Shown: positions 1 through 10,583 of the stretch, piece after piece
Numbering within the stretch: position 1 is the first letter of the stretch
How the letters are laid out: the number at the start of each line of letters is the position of its first letter
Assembly: GCA_016800925.1 (NCBI GenBank)
Contig: JABCPU010000058.1
Coordinates: forward strand, 176,416 to 240,415
Length of the DNA stretch: 64,000 nucleotides
Direction: 5' to 3'
Source of the DNA: Suillus spraguei
Lineage: Eukaryota; Basidiomycota; Agaricomycetes; Boletales; Suillaceae
The notes under the pieces: generated by a model
What the model was told of the DNA's origin: nothing
Database searches by the model: none
Seen by the model: only the letters and a program-made list of their open reading frames with translations
Made by a program: the position numbers and the translations under genes

Positions 1-2
1 TT

Positions 3-1270
3 TCAGCAGCCCAATCTATAATTGGGTTCATTGCTCGTAACCAGGGATTCCAAGGAGGATTTGTCTCTCCTTCCTAGTTTGGTGATATTGAATTTTCCAT
101 ACATGGTTCGATCGTCAATTTTAACCACTAGGAGGCAGTAATGCGTGATCGGTCCTCCTTTGATGAGAGTTCCATCTGCCGTAGTAACTCGAAATGGTTC
201 TTTGAGTTTTCGTCGTGTGATTTGATGGAGTTTCACAAACTCTTCTGAGATGAATGTTCCTGCTGCTCCTGAATCGATAACAGCGGTGTGTCGACGGATT
301 TCAAACGAGTACGCGAGTGGAGGGTGATGGGACACGAAGTTCTTTTCTTTCACCTACAGCGCGTACAAGTCTTAGTATTACATTGGGAGAAACATACGTC
401 GAGTCTTTGTTTCTCCAATCAAAAATCCTCACAATCCGTCTCACGGTTTCTTCATCTTCTTCTTCTCCTTTGACTTCGGTTTGTCGGAGCGGGTCTTCTT
501 CTTTCTTCAGGACAATTATGGATGCGGTGTCCTGTCTTTCTGCATCCGAAGCATTGCCCTTTCTTCATGCATTCGGATCTTTCCATGTCGGAGATTCGAT
601 CTACAACCATTGCATTGGAATCACGGTTCGGAATATACCGTGCATTCCCATAGTTCTTCTTCTTCTGTTGTGGAACATGACGTGTCCTCATGGCATTAAG
701 CCGATGATGGGGTTGTCAATAGCAACGCATTGCAACACAACATCTCTGAATATCTCGGAGACATCTCCCGTATTGAAAAGCTTTGTAGGATACCCCAATT
801 AAGACCGTCTTGGAAGAACTGGATCTTCGTCGCGTTATCGGTGATATGAGCCTTGGCTGCAAGTGCCTCAAAGTCGGCGACGTAGGTGTGAAGATCTCCA
901 GTTCCTTGTTTGAGATCTCTAAGACGTGTAAGTGCGGTCATCTGGTATCCACTGGTTCGAATGCTTCTTTGAAGCTCTTCATAAAATCCACCATCGTCCC
1001 ATAACCAACTTTTTGTCCCGAAGTGTCGGTAGATTGGGCGTGTTCAAGAATTGTTCCTTCCATGACTTGGCATTCTTTTCGGTCATGAAGGATGTTATGT
1101 AGATGATCTTCTGCTTGTCGGTGGTGTAAAGCTTTTCATTGATGTCAAAGTGCAAGTTGCACGACTGGATAAACTCGCGAGAGTTATCGCGATCTCCATC
1201 AAAACCAATCGGTTGACCGATCTTGTATTCGAATCTTTGGTCGACATGGTTGATGATTCTTCTGATGAGT
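3..1270 (-). pseudogene. Gag-protease of gypsy element, frameshifted and partial
   Basis: Gag forms the particle and binds RNA; the retropepsin processes the polyprotein. Reading leftward, a Gag core lies at about 1270-700, including the stretch FDGDRDNSREFIQSCN near 1215 and AKAHITDNATKIQFFQDGL near 800. A CCHC knuckle (CFGCRKTGHRIHNCP) follows near 500. The protease active-site motif DSGAAGTFIS is near 275. The reading passes between frames at about 1000-950, 700-690 and 450-350, so no single open frame spans it. Whether these are old mutations or sequencing indels cannot be told here. Homology to agaric gypsy Gag is recognised from memory of the family, not from a search. Confidence 0.8.
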
Positions 1271-1430
1271 TATACTTTCTCGGTGCCTACACGCGCTGTC
1301 TTGCTGTCCGTTAGGGCTTTCTTCTGTCGAGGGCTTCTCTGACAATCTGCTCAGCGTACGCGTACGCTAGTCTGCTGATCTAAGCGATCAGGGTTCAGGG
1401 TCGAAGACTGGATAGTCGACGATCAAAAAG

Positions 1431-1441
1431 ACTTTAATCTT
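1431..1441 (-). promoter_or_regulatory. Candidate self-priming primer-binding site
   Basis: One base inside the LTR, the minus strand reads AAGATTAAAGT. This is the exact reverse complement of ACTTTAATCTT at 1713-1703 in the LTR, just downstream of a TATA-like box. Tf1 of fission yeast and related chromodomain elements are known to prime reverse transcription from the 5' end of their own RNA through an 11-base pairing. No tRNA-type TGG site follows the LTR. The function is inferred from position and pairing. Confidence 0.6.
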
Positions 1442-1442
1442 T

Positions 1443-1916
1443 TGTTACGAACTGGGGTGGCGTCACCAGCGACAGTGAAAAGACACAGACGGTCTACTGG
1501 GAGTTCTTACAATGTTCAAAAGAGAACAAGGTGAAAGTACAAGGAACGCGTTCCGAGTACGATCAAGGGTTTAGCCTCAAAGACAAGTCTAAGAGGTATC
1601 CCGAGAATAGAGACTAAGGCTAAGGAGTGCTTAGACTTAGAGACGATTCAAGACGACTTAGGTTGGAGACCTAAGCGAAGGAGATTCCAGGTAAAACCCA
1701 GTAAGATTAAAGTAGGGAATCTACTACAAATACACTGTGCTTAAATAGGCCAATATGTGCGCACAGACCAAGAGAGACGTGAGAATGTAAGTGCGTATCC
1801 AAAGAAGGAAGGCAACTATAGTACAGATGCGTTGAGCATATGAGTCAGAATCATGTTACGTAATGTACAAGGTAAATGAAGTAAGAAAATGAATAGGGGT
1901 ACGTACGATTGTAACA
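1443..1916 (-). repeat. 5' LTR of the left-edge gypsy element (family A)
   Basis: The 474-base repeat begins TGTTACGAACTGGGG and ends GATTGTAACA, so it has TG...CA ends inside a 6-base inverted repeat. Near-identical sequence, in one or other orientation, is at 4044-4509, 13409-13848, 58964-59514 and 60734-61194. Read on the minus strand, a TATA-like TATTTAAG lies at 1747-1740, and an ACTTTAATCTT that could be the transcript 5' end lies about 34 bases downstream at 1713-1703. Confidence 0.9.
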
Positions 1917-2090
1917 ATCTCCGCATTCTGGATAACCTTTGGACGTCCGGATCCGCCACGCTACCACTTCTGGATCTTCGGACGTATATCCTCCCTCTAA
2001 AATCAGGGGCATTACTCAGGAAAGGGGCACAGTGCATGAACTGAGGCCAAAGCCCTTCAGATCTCTTACCCTTTGAGTATGGTCTTAACA
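1917..2090 (+). repeat. 5' LTR remnant of the plus-strand gypsy element
   Basis: The sequence from ATCTCCGCATTCTGG to GGTCTTAACA matches the last about 195 bases of the 3' LTR ending at 8461, apart from a short gap near 1938. The upstream part of this LTR is separated by the insertion of the left-edge element, whose LTR ends at 1916. The two LTR ends differ at several sites, so the element is not recent. Confidence 0.85.
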
Positions 2091-2255
2091 GTATATTCAA
2101 ACTCACACCTTTCCGAGTACATTCTTCAAAGTATCCACATCATGCCTCCCCGTAGAACTCAGAACACCCTCTGAGGAGCTGGACTTGGTCCAATCCAATG
2201 AGATCCCACACCCATCATCCAAACATTCACCAGTTTCTCTCAATGCCAGGAAAGC

Positions 2256-3440
2256 ATGAGTGACATAGGTCAAAGCATCTCTGCTCGTCAAGCCAGACCG
2301 GATCTGGTTACACCAACTCAGAACCCGGATGACCCAGACTCTAACTTGCACCCGACCATTTGCTTTGATGATGAGTTGCGTGGTAATCCACTGGATGATG
2401 AAGGTGATGATCCGGACAATGAGGACCCGGATGACAAAGAAAATAATATCCATCTGAACCCTCAGGACCAGGTCCTAGCCCAACTATCCATAGCCATTAA
2501 TCACCTCACTTGCAGTAGCCATCATACCACCACCTCGGAGGATAGCAAAGTCAAAGTCCACGAACTGGATACCTTTGATGGATCCAAGCCTCACAAGTTC
2601 CAGGCATTCTTCATCCAGTGTGAGCTCAACTTTCAAAGCAAACCTAATGCTTTCCATTCCGGATGCACTAAAGTCAACTTCGCCCAATCCTACCTCAAGG
2701 GAATGGCTCTCAAGTGGTTTGAACCAGATCTTCTTTCGGACGGATATAGCAACCGTCCGGAGTGGATGGATGACTACTCCGAGTTCATGCTTGAGCTCCA
2801 AACCAACTTCGGACCTCACAATCCCTCCAGAGATGCAGAAATGCAGTTGGAGCAACTCCATATGCGTGATGGGCAGTGCATCAACAAGTACATTGTAGAA
2901 TTCCAGCGACTTGCCTCCCAGGTACGTGAATGGGGGGACGGAGCTCTATGACACCAGTTCTACAATGGACTTCCGGCCCGAATCAAAGATGAGATTAGTT
3001 GCATGGGTAAACCCACTACTCTTTCGGAGTTCAAGACTCTCACCCAGACCATCGACGCCCACTACTGGCAACAGAGGGGTGAAGTCACCCAAGAGAGTAA
3101 AGCCACCACCTCCAACCCTCCTAGGCAGTCAGTGTCCGACTGGACAAACTCCAACTGGTCCAGGTCTGATATGCCCAAAGTCAATAAACCCACATCCTCT
3201 GCATCCTCCTCTGCACCGAAGGCTTCGGACCTTCCTAACATTATTGGTGCAGACAGGAAACTAACCACTCAGGAGCATCAGAGGTGCATCGACAAAAGGA
3301 TATGCATGTTCTGCAGCGGACCTGGTCACACTGCCAGGACTGTACCAAATCCACTTTGTGCACTGCCAAAGGCCATGCCACGGTACTCACTTCGGAAACT
3401 GAACCGGAAGCCTCAGACGAGGCAAAAAATTAGTCTGTGA
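2256..3440 (+). pseudogene. Gag of the plus-strand gypsy element, with internal stop
   Basis: An acidic, DDPDNEDPDDKEN-rich N-terminus leads into a retrotransposon Gag core (TFDGSKPHKFQAFFIQCEL, then LKGMALKWFEPDLL and a region ending in FQRLASQVREW). A TGA at about 2949 interrupts the frame, which continues without shift as HQFYNGLPARIKDEIS. A CGA-to-TGA change would explain it. A zinc-knuckle start CMFCSGPGH lies near 3305, but its last cysteine is out of frame. The product would have been the particle protein; this copy cannot make it whole. Confidence 0.85.
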
Positions 3441-3453
3441 CTCTCCTGACTCC

Positions 3454-3741
3454 GTGCGGGATGAGGGTCGCATTGGCCCAACCCATACAACGGAGCTACA
3501 ACTCAATGCTGTAACTCTTCCTAATCCGAACTCTCTGTGTCCATACATTTCTCTTCCGTCCTTCTCCAATATATCTGAATTTCCGGCCCTCATAGACTGT
3601 GGTTCCTCCCACTGCTTCATAGACTCTAATTTCGTCCGAAAACATAAAATCCCTACCTATCAGATCCCTCCACTTCTGCTCCATTTGTTTGATGGTACAT
3701 GCAATTACAATATTTTCGAAGCCATAAACTTGTCTGTCTGA
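3454..3741 (+). pseudogene. Retropepsin-like protease segment
   Basis: The motif ALIDCGSSHCFID near 3580 matches the active-site loop of retroviral-type aspartic proteases, in which D-[ST]-G is usual; here it reads DCG. A second segment after a TGA at 3739 continues as far as SYIVLRYSWLTRHNPLIDW-like residues (about 3790-3870), the usual end of this domain in gypsy elements. A proline-rich linker (about 3900-4040) is then cut by a solo LTR. Confidence 0.75.
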
Positions 3742-4043
3742 TTCTCCTCCAGTGTAGTCACCTCTGACACATTCTATGTTACCCCTTTGGATTCCTCATG
3801 TTATATCGTTCTCAGATATAGCTGGCTCACCCGACACAATCCATTGATTGACTGGGTATTGGGCAGCATCGAGTTCCAAACAACTGTACAGGGAATGCCA
3901 TTGACCCCATCCGCATCACCGCTGCCTCCGGACACCCCATCTGTGGCAGGAAACTCCAATCCAACACCTCTGCTACCCCCGGATGTTCCATCCAAGGTAG
4001 AAACCTTCCCTCCAACATCTCTGTTGCCTCTGGGCATCCCATC

Positions 4044-4509
4044 TGTTACAATCGTACGTGCCCCTATTCATTTTCTGCTTCATTTACCTTGTACATTACG
4101 TAACATGACTCTGACTCATATGCTCAACGCATTTGTACTATAGTTGCCTTCCTTCTTTGGATACACACTTACATCCCTCTTGGTCCATGCGCGCATATTG
4201 GCCTATTTAAGCACGATGTACTTGTAGTAGATTCTTTACTTTAATCTTACTGGGTTTTACCTGGAATCTCCTTCGCTTAGGTCTCCAACCTAAGTCGTCT
4301 TGAATCGTCTCTAAGTCTAAGCACTCCTTAGCCTTAGTCTCTATTCTCGCAGATACCTCTTAGATTTATCTTTGAGGCTGAACCCTTGATCGTACTTGGA
4401 ACACGTTCCTTGTACTTTCACCTTGTCCTCTTCTGGACATTGTAAGAACTCCCAGCAGACCGCCTGTGTCTTTTCACTGTCGCTGGTGACGCCACCCCAG
4501 TTCGTAACA
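4044..4509 (-). repeat. Solo LTR, family A, with CCATC target duplication
   Basis: The 466-base LTR is flanked by a perfect 5-base duplication CCATC at 4039-4043 and 4510-4514. This proves insertion into the older element, followed by loss of the internal part through LTR-LTR recombination. It runs from TGTTACAATCG to TTCGTAACA, the same strand sense as the LTR at 1443-1916. The TATA-like box and ACTTTAATCTT are preserved. Confidence 0.95.
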
Positions 4510-4674
4510 CCATCCATGGTAGAGACTCCTCCTCTAACCAAATCCGAACCCTCCGCTGGTACCTCAGTCCCTAACATATCTCTGATAAACACAGTGGCTT
4601 TTTGCTGTGCCTGCAAGTTAGAAGGATCCACTCAGTTCAGCATCTATCTCCGTCCCTCTGGAGTTAACCTCTGA

Positions 4675-5118
4675 TCTGCATCCATACCATCCGATCCTCC
4701 AGACCTCTCCAGAATCCCTTCCGAATACCACAAGTTCGTGGATGTCTTTGATAAAGGCAAAGCTGGACAGTTACCTCCTCACCGACCCTATGACCTCAAA
4801 ATTGAGTTAGAGGAAGGAGCTAGTCCACCTCTCGGAACCATATATTCCCTCTCTCCGGTCGAGCTTGAAGCCCTCCAGAAGTTCCTCGATGAAAAAATCT
4901 CATCCAGACTCCTCCAATCCTTGTCCTCTCCTCACGGAGCCCCTGTCCTGTTTGTGAAAAAGAAGGATGGTTGCCTTTGCCTTTGTGTAGATTTCCGAGG
5001 CCTCAACCAGATTACCAAGAAGGACTGTTATCTGTTACCCCTCATTGCCGACCTCCTAGACTCTTGTCGCATGAACACATCTTCCGGCACCTTCAGATCT
5101 GAGATGGATAGTGGATGA
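4675..5118 (+). pseudogene. Reverse transcriptase N-terminal fragment
   Basis: The frame holds the conserved approach to the polymerase: [19 protein letters not shown], then [36 protein letters not shown]. These are the first motifs of Ty3/gypsy reverse transcriptase. The catalytic YxDD block, thumb, connection and RNase H are absent. The sequence jumps to the integrase zinc finger across a tandem 10-base repeat GATAGTGGAT at 5107-5126. Confidence 0.9.
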
Positions 5119-5124
5119 TAGTGG

Positions 5125-6482
5125 ATTCCTTTGCTGTGACAACCATATCTATGTCCCAGAAGCCAATGACTTATGACTACACATCCTCTGTAACTGCCAT
5201 GATCACCCCCTATCCAGACACTTTGGACAGAATTGTACCCTCAAGCTCGTGCAACGGGACTACACATGGCCCAGAATACGTACTTATGTGAAGGATTATG
5301 TCAGGTCCTGTACTTCCTGTGCCCGAGCCAAAGTTCCAAGACACAAGCCTTATGGATTACTCAAGCAACTCCCTGTTCCAGAGAAACCATGGAATTCCAT
5401 CTCTATGGACTTCATCAAACAACTTCCAGACTCATCTGGCTATACAGCTATCCTCATTATCATAGACTGCCTATCCAAGCAAGCCATATTTGTCCTGACT
5501 CATGACACCATCACCTCTCCTGATCTCGCCCGCCTCTTCCTCCTTCACGTATTCTCCAAGCATAGTGTTCCGTCCCATGTAACCTCAGACCAGGGAACAG
5601 AGTTCATATCCCACTTCTTCCAGTCCTTAGGAAAAGCGTTAGACATGGTCCTACACTTCACATCTGGATATCATCTGGAAGGGGACGGACAAACTGAATG
5701 TGCCAACCAAACACTGGAACAGTACCTCTGGATCTATTGCAACTATCAGCAGGACAACTGGTCTGAGCTTACTGCCTCTCACATAGTTTGCATACAATAA
5801 CACTCCAAGTGCTACTACCGGAGTATCACCCTTCTTTGCCAATAAGGGTTATCATCTGAACATCTCCATCCATCCGGAGCGCAACCTATCCTCCATCCAT
5901 GCCCAGGAATATGCCCTAGATCTTAATGAACTTCACCAGTTCCTCCGAGAAGAGATGTCTGAAGCCCAGAAATGCTATCAAGGACCTGTGGATGCTAAAA
6001 GACAAACCGCTCTGGACTTCCAGATTGAAGAACAAGTCTTCATTAAAGCCACATACTTCCATTCCACTCGTCCATCAAAGAAACTTTCAGAAAAGAACCT
6101 AGGTCCATTTGAAATCATATCTCATCCAGGTACTCATTACTTCACCATCTGACTTCCGGATTCTGTGTGTTCTGTACATCCTGTATTTCATGTCTCTCAG
6201 TTAGAGCCAGCAGTTCCGAACACTATCCCCAATCACATTCACTCTCCTTCACCTCCAGTCGAAGTTGACAGAGAACCAGAGTATGAGATATCTAAAATCC
6301 TGGACTCTAAACTGGATTGTCATAGACACCATTGCCAACTCCTATACCTCGTCCGTTGGTCCGGATACAAAGGAACAGATGGAGAAATTTCCTGGTTACT
6401 TGCCACAGAACTTGGAAATGCATCGGATCTTGTAGCAGATTTCCACTCAGCATATCTGGACAAACCTGGTCCTATTGCTTGA
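5125..6482 (+). pseudogene. Integrase and chromodomain of gypsy element
   Basis: The H2C2 zinc finger (HDHPLSRHFGQ, then CTSCARAK near 5310) leads into a DDE integrase core: SMDFIKQLPDSSGYTAIL (first D), then VTSDQGTEFISHFFQ (second D) and the segment with E around 5680-5700. The frame breaks near 5800 and resumes by 5955. The C-terminal part PVFHVSQLEPAVP precedes a chromodomain (about 6275-6430: EPEYEISKILDSK, LLYLVRWSGYKGTD, SWLLATELGNA). Chromodomains of this class direct integration to heterochromatin. Stops near 5176, 5800 and 6152 mark it as inactive. Confidence 0.9.
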
Positions 6483-6533
6483 AAAGTACATAATGAAATA
6501 CAAGTACATTGAGGGCAGTAATGGAAATCTGGA

Positions 6534-7520
6534 CTAAGCACCAGTCTCCATTTCACCTCCAGCACCTCCAGTCCCTTCTCCAGTTCCATCCACCATCTCC
6601 TCTCCAGCCTCATCTGCCAACTCTACAACCTCCTCACTAGTGCCATCCCTTTTGGATCCGACAGGAATGGAAAGCCTAAATCTGGTCCAGATCTCCTCAA
6701 GGAGCAGGGCCTGGAATTCCCTCTGCTGTTGGAGGAAGGCCTCCAGGGTAGTGCTCATCCACTCCATTGCAATCTGACTCTCTTCCACCACCGCAATGAC
6801 ATCCTGGAGGAGCCCATTGGTCCAAGCCAGCTCTGCGACAATACCATTAGCAGTGGCCACCCAAGCCTGATCATCATACTCGACAACCTCCTCATCTGTA
6901 CCTTCTATGGTCATCGGATTGGAAAAGACATCCACTTCCGGCACATCTGGAGTGGGGCTCCTCTGATGGCGCATGCCCTTGCCCTTCAGAGATGGAGTAC
7001 CAACAGGATGCTGTCTCTTCCAACCCTTGGGCCCCTTGATGGATCCAGGCCTTCCAGGACAAGTGACCTTGTCCTTCTGGCAGACGTCACAAGACTTGAT
7101 CTAAGAATGTCAGACACCATCGGATCCAAAAACTTTCGGACAACTTACCAGGGGGTTCTTCTCAGCATCACCCCACTAACACATCCGGTCCTTGGAGACA
7201 CAATGGGAGCAGTACCCGTCCTTTGCTCCAGATGCAGGAGCTGCCTTGGCCTGTACAGTCCATTAGGATCCAGATCTGAGAGAGTCCACAACACTTACCC
7301 AAGCCTCAATAAAAGCCCTCTGCCCCTTTTCCTCCATCTCCCTACAGATCTCCGCCAACTCTATCTGCTTCAGTTCCTCCTGCCTTTTCCACTCCTCTGC
7401 CTCCTTATGTTTTCGTTCCGCCTCGGCTTCTGCTGCAGCCTTAGCAGCAGCCAGTTGCTGCTCCAGATCTGCCACAATATCAGCAGCAGACTTGGGGGCA
7501 TCAGATTTCTTCCCAGACAT
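6534..7520 (-). pseudogene. Antisense spliced ORF with coiled coil and paired CX2CX6C cluster
   Basis: The ORF runs opposite to gag-pol, between the chromodomain and the 3' LTR. Three exons are proposed: 7520-7299, 7250-7149 and 7100-6534. Both introns are 48 bases, GT-AG and phase 0. Exon 1 encodes an Ala/Glu/Lys-rich coiled coil. Exon 2 holds CSHCVSKDRMC and exon 3 opens with CDVCQKDKVTC, each C-X2-C-X6-C as in Zn(II)2Cys6-like DNA-binding clusters. Exon 3 then carries an acidic, partly helical tail. A single in-frame TAG just after the first cluster interrupts it. Similar coiled-coil plus cysteine-cluster proteins are abundant in agarics, with no known role. Confidence 0.6.
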
Positions 7521-7714
7521 GATTTAGAACAAGTGTTGTTGACAGGGATATGAAGTGGGGGTAGGAATCACTTCGGATGTCTGACGTCCATATATCTGTT
7601 GGATTACAGACTCAGCACTACAACCATCAAACTTCTCCATTGTCCCGTGTTAATCTTGTCCAATCCGGATCAATGCTTCTTGTGCCTCAGGGGTTCAGCC
7701 CTAAAGGGGGATAC

Positions 7715-8461
7715 TGTCATATACCATCCTTCTGATCTCAGATCCGATCGATCCTACTTCCATCCAGTCCACAGATCCTGTCTGGATCACCCATCCAAAA
7801 ACTCTTACTTCTCGCACTCTAACTCCCTTGTGGACATCTGCATCTACCTCCTTTCGGCAATCCTCCTGTCTCTGGTATTCCAGCTGGGTATATTCCCTTC
7901 CACTTATTTGATCTGTTACCTGTGTCTCATTTCCGACTCGCACTTACTGATCCACTGTGCATTAACTAATAGACTTCCGTTATACATCATACATAGCCCT
8001 CAGTCCTGGACTCGCTGATTATCTGTGCTAGTTACTTCCAGTATATAAATCACTTGTAAATCTCCATAGAACCTTAGTTCAAATATCATCTTAAATTCTG
8101 CTCATTCTGTTCCTCCAGACTTAAGTTACTTCCAACTCCAGTTATCTTCCGAGACTTAGGAATGATTCTCACAGTCTACATCTCCGACTCTACCTTTGGT
8201 AGTCTACCCCTGTTGGTTTCTAGTTAAGGGACCCATTCCAAGACTAGTCTTAATCCTCATTCCATCTCCGCATTCTGGATAACCTTCAGATGTGTCATAT
8301 CCAAAACCTTCGGATGTCCAGATCCGCCACGCTACCACTTCTGGATCTTTGGACGTATATCCTCCCTCTGAAATAAGGGGCATTACTCAGGAAAGGGGCT
8401 CAGTGCACGAACTGAGGCCAAAGCCCTTCAGATCTCTTACCCTTTGAGTACGGTCTTAACA
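7715..8461 (+). repeat. 3' LTR of the plus-strand gypsy element
   Basis: The 747-base repeat runs TGTCATATACC to GGTCTTAACA and follows a purine tract ending at about 7710. A TATATAAAT box lies at about 8042-8050. Its last part is repeated at 1917-2090. There is a short internal duplication in this copy: CATATCCAAAACCTTCGGATG near 8296 has no counterpart in the 5' copy. Confidence 0.85.
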
Positions 8462-8509
8462 GGGACCCTCTTAACTGTGTCTCCTCCAATGTGACCTAAG
8501 CAGGCGTGT

Positions 8510-9890
8510 CATAAGTCCCAAGTGAGTGGGATGTGAGCGAATGCCAACATTTCTGGGGGAGAGATGCTGAGAGGATTCACCTTGTCAGGGTGGACAAATT
8601 TGAGGTCAAGCATGAATAAGTGTCCTGTCATTGGTACAGTCCCAAGTGTTTTGTCCTGACGGACAAGTTCACAGCGTGTAGGGTACAGTTGGAAGTTGCA
8701 TTCCCAGCCCTTTTTCAGCATGCATGGAACAGACAGTAAGTTAATGAAACCCCCAGGAGCATGTAGACAATCAGTGAGATGAATGCATCTAGTTTTTCCA
8801 TTAATGGTGAGATCGGCCACACAGTCTCCCCTGCCTGAGGTGGAGAGTGTCCCATGGTTTGCAGTTTTTACAGCCACAGAGGCCTTGGTGTACGTCCAAA
8901 AGACATCCTCTTCCATGATGAGGTGAGAAGTCATTCTTGAATCCAGGATGGTAGATAGGTATTGTGTGGCAAGGTAGGAAAAGTCTTCTTCAGGGATGTC
9001 TTCAATGGCTGCAAAAGACAGTTGAGAGCAATGATGCGACTGAGGTGTTTCAGTTGCAGCAGCAGATGTTTGGGCTGGAGGGTTGGAAGCAGTGTTGGTG
9101 TCCGTCTTAGGGTTCTCATTTACAGTGGCAATGAGATCCTTCTGGTCCTTCTTAGATCTCCCGCCCTTCTGTCACCATTGGGTGGACTTCCCTTCCATGC
9201 TGCCGCCTTGCTGCATGCAGTGCTCCTGATCATAAGTAAGTGATTGAGGGAGCCCTGAACAGAGCATGGTACCCCCTTGGGGTTATGTTTGTGAATGCGC
9301 ACCCCAGTTGTTGGATTCACCCTTCTCTCCGACCCTGAAGGTGTGGGATTTGCCACATTGGCATACTCTGATCCTGGCTTGCCCAGTTTCAACTGTCCAT
9401 GCTGCTGGCTAGCTTCCTCTGTGAATGCAGTGGCAACTTGCTTGAACGTGACTGTTGAAGGGGTTCCCATGGCTGTAGTGACATTACCCAAGTTGTACAT
9501 CCCTATGGTGAGGCTTCTGAAAACTACCCACTGAGGCGTGTCAGGGAGTCCGTTGAGGAGCATAAATATAGCTTCCTCATTGGTGAAGGTGATCTGCATT
9601 TCTGCAAAGCGGCAATGGCCATTTTCAATGACACCGAGGTACCTAGGTGCATCATCTGTGTCCTTCAGCTTCTCGGTGAAGAGTTGTGAACATAATTTGA
9701 ATTGGGCAGTGATGTCAAGTTGTGCAAATCTTTTCGAGAGCATGTGCCATTGATTGCGTGCTGTAAGACTCTCATCAAGCATATTTTGCATGATGGTAGA
9801 GAGTTTCCGACAGATGATGGCCTTGGCTTGAGCGTTGTAAAGATACAACCTAGCCTGGGCTGTAGATAAACCATGGCCTAAACTAGTATG
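8510..9890 (-). pseudogene. Copia-type Gag and protease-region fragment
   Basis: Reading leftward, a Ty1/copia Gag (UBN2-like) runs from about 9870 to 9300, with ARNQWHMLSKRFAQ and FTNEEAIFMLLNGLPDTP. The stretch HCMQQGGSMEGK lies near 9215 in a second frame. A protease/GAG-pre-integrase part (8934-8510) contains ANHGTLSTSGRGDCVADL and LHAPGGFINLLSVPCMLKKG. The frame changes near 9215 and 8960. Integrase and reverse transcriptase are missing because the gypsy element ending at 8461 abuts it. The product would be a retrotransposon structural protein; this fragment is not functional. Confidence 0.8.
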
Positions 9891-10583
9891 TTAGTCTTGC
9901 GCTCTGTCTAGTCTGCTTCACTTGTAAGAACAAGAGCGTTCGACCCTAAAGGGGGATGCCTATTTAGTATGGTCAAGTTCGAGTCTAACTTATTTGCGAA
10001 ACAAGTGTCTGAGTCAGCGGTAAGTTGCTGCAGTCAGCGATGATACCGCCGGAACTAGCGTCGTGCGCTGTGGTGCTACCATTGTCGAGATAAGGTCAGT
10101 AACAGTTGCGTCTAGCGAGCGATGTCGGGCGGTGGTCTCAGCGGTAGCGGTAGGGTTGCAAGCGGTGCAAAGAAACAGTAAAGAAGTCCGCGGTACTTTC
10201 AGCAGTAAAGTAGCGGAGCGTGAGAAGTTCAGTCAAAAGTAACAATTGGAAGTCCAGCAGTATGCTGGCGGTAACGGAGAACGAGCGTGATGTATTAACG
10301 AGCGATAAGGGAACTTTAAAGACTATATCCACTACTGGGTTGATCCAGAGCTAGACAATAATCCTGACCTATAGTACGTGCGATGGTGTAAAATCAGGTG
10401 CTCTATCATGTGGGGTACGCGGTGCTTATATCCTAATTCGTATGTACTCGGAATACTCTAGGTGAGATCAGTAGCGCTGGAGTGTAGTAACCGCCGTAAG
10501 TAAACATAGCGCGAGGCGCTGCGGCACGAGGCAACATGTAATAACGCTTGCCGTGGAATCAGTGATAATGAACAGGAAACAAA
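9891..10583 (+). other. No gene seen; probable retroelement non-coding sequence
   Basis: No protein similarity is visible. A purine tract CTAAAGGGGGATGCC at about 9943-9957 resembles the tract before the 3' LTR at 7715. The sequence starting TGCCTATTTAG at 9957 could therefore be an LTR. TTGATCCAGAGCTAG near 10340 resembles a primer-binding-site neighbourhood. Neither boundary could be confirmed. Confidence 0.3.

Larger units (their letters stand above)
1..1916 (-). mobile_element. Ty3/gypsy retrotransposon, 5' half, truncated by left window edge
   Basis: The element is read on the minus strand: LTR (1443-1916), a primer-binding-like site just inside it (1431-1441), then gag, a CCHC zinc knuckle and an aspartic protease, with pol continuing beyond base 1. 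The domain order gag-knuckle-protease is typical of Ty3/gypsy elements. No reverse transcriptase is inside the window. The LTR lies inside the 5' LTR of the neighbouring plus-strand element, so this insertion is the younger of the two. The same LTR family recurs at 4044, 13409, 14825, 58964 and 60734. Confidence 0.85.
1917..8461 (+). mobile_element. Degenerate chromodomain Ty3/gypsy element with nested LTR insertions
   Basis: The order is a 5' LTR remnant (1917-2090), gag (2256-3440), protease (3454-3741), a nested foreign solo LTR (4044-4509), the start of reverse transcriptase (to 5118), integrase with H2C2 finger (5125-5800), chromodomain (about 6270-6480), an antisense ORF (6534-7520), a purine tract AAAGGGGG at about 7703-7710 and a 3' LTR (7715-8461). 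The integrase-chromodomain end marks it as a chromovirus. Most of reverse transcriptase and all of RNase H are missing. Stops and frameshifts show it is dead. Confidence 0.9.

Noticed and set aside
317..802. Plus-strand open frame of 161 codons
   Set aside because: It is the reverse of the Gag zinc-knuckle and protease region, whose minus-strand motifs are clear.
6729..7553. Plus-strand open frame of 274 codons after gypsy pol
   Set aside because: The minus strand of the same segment has cysteine motifs, consistent introns and coiled-coil composition. The plus frame is Leu/Ser/Pro-rich and lacks any motif.
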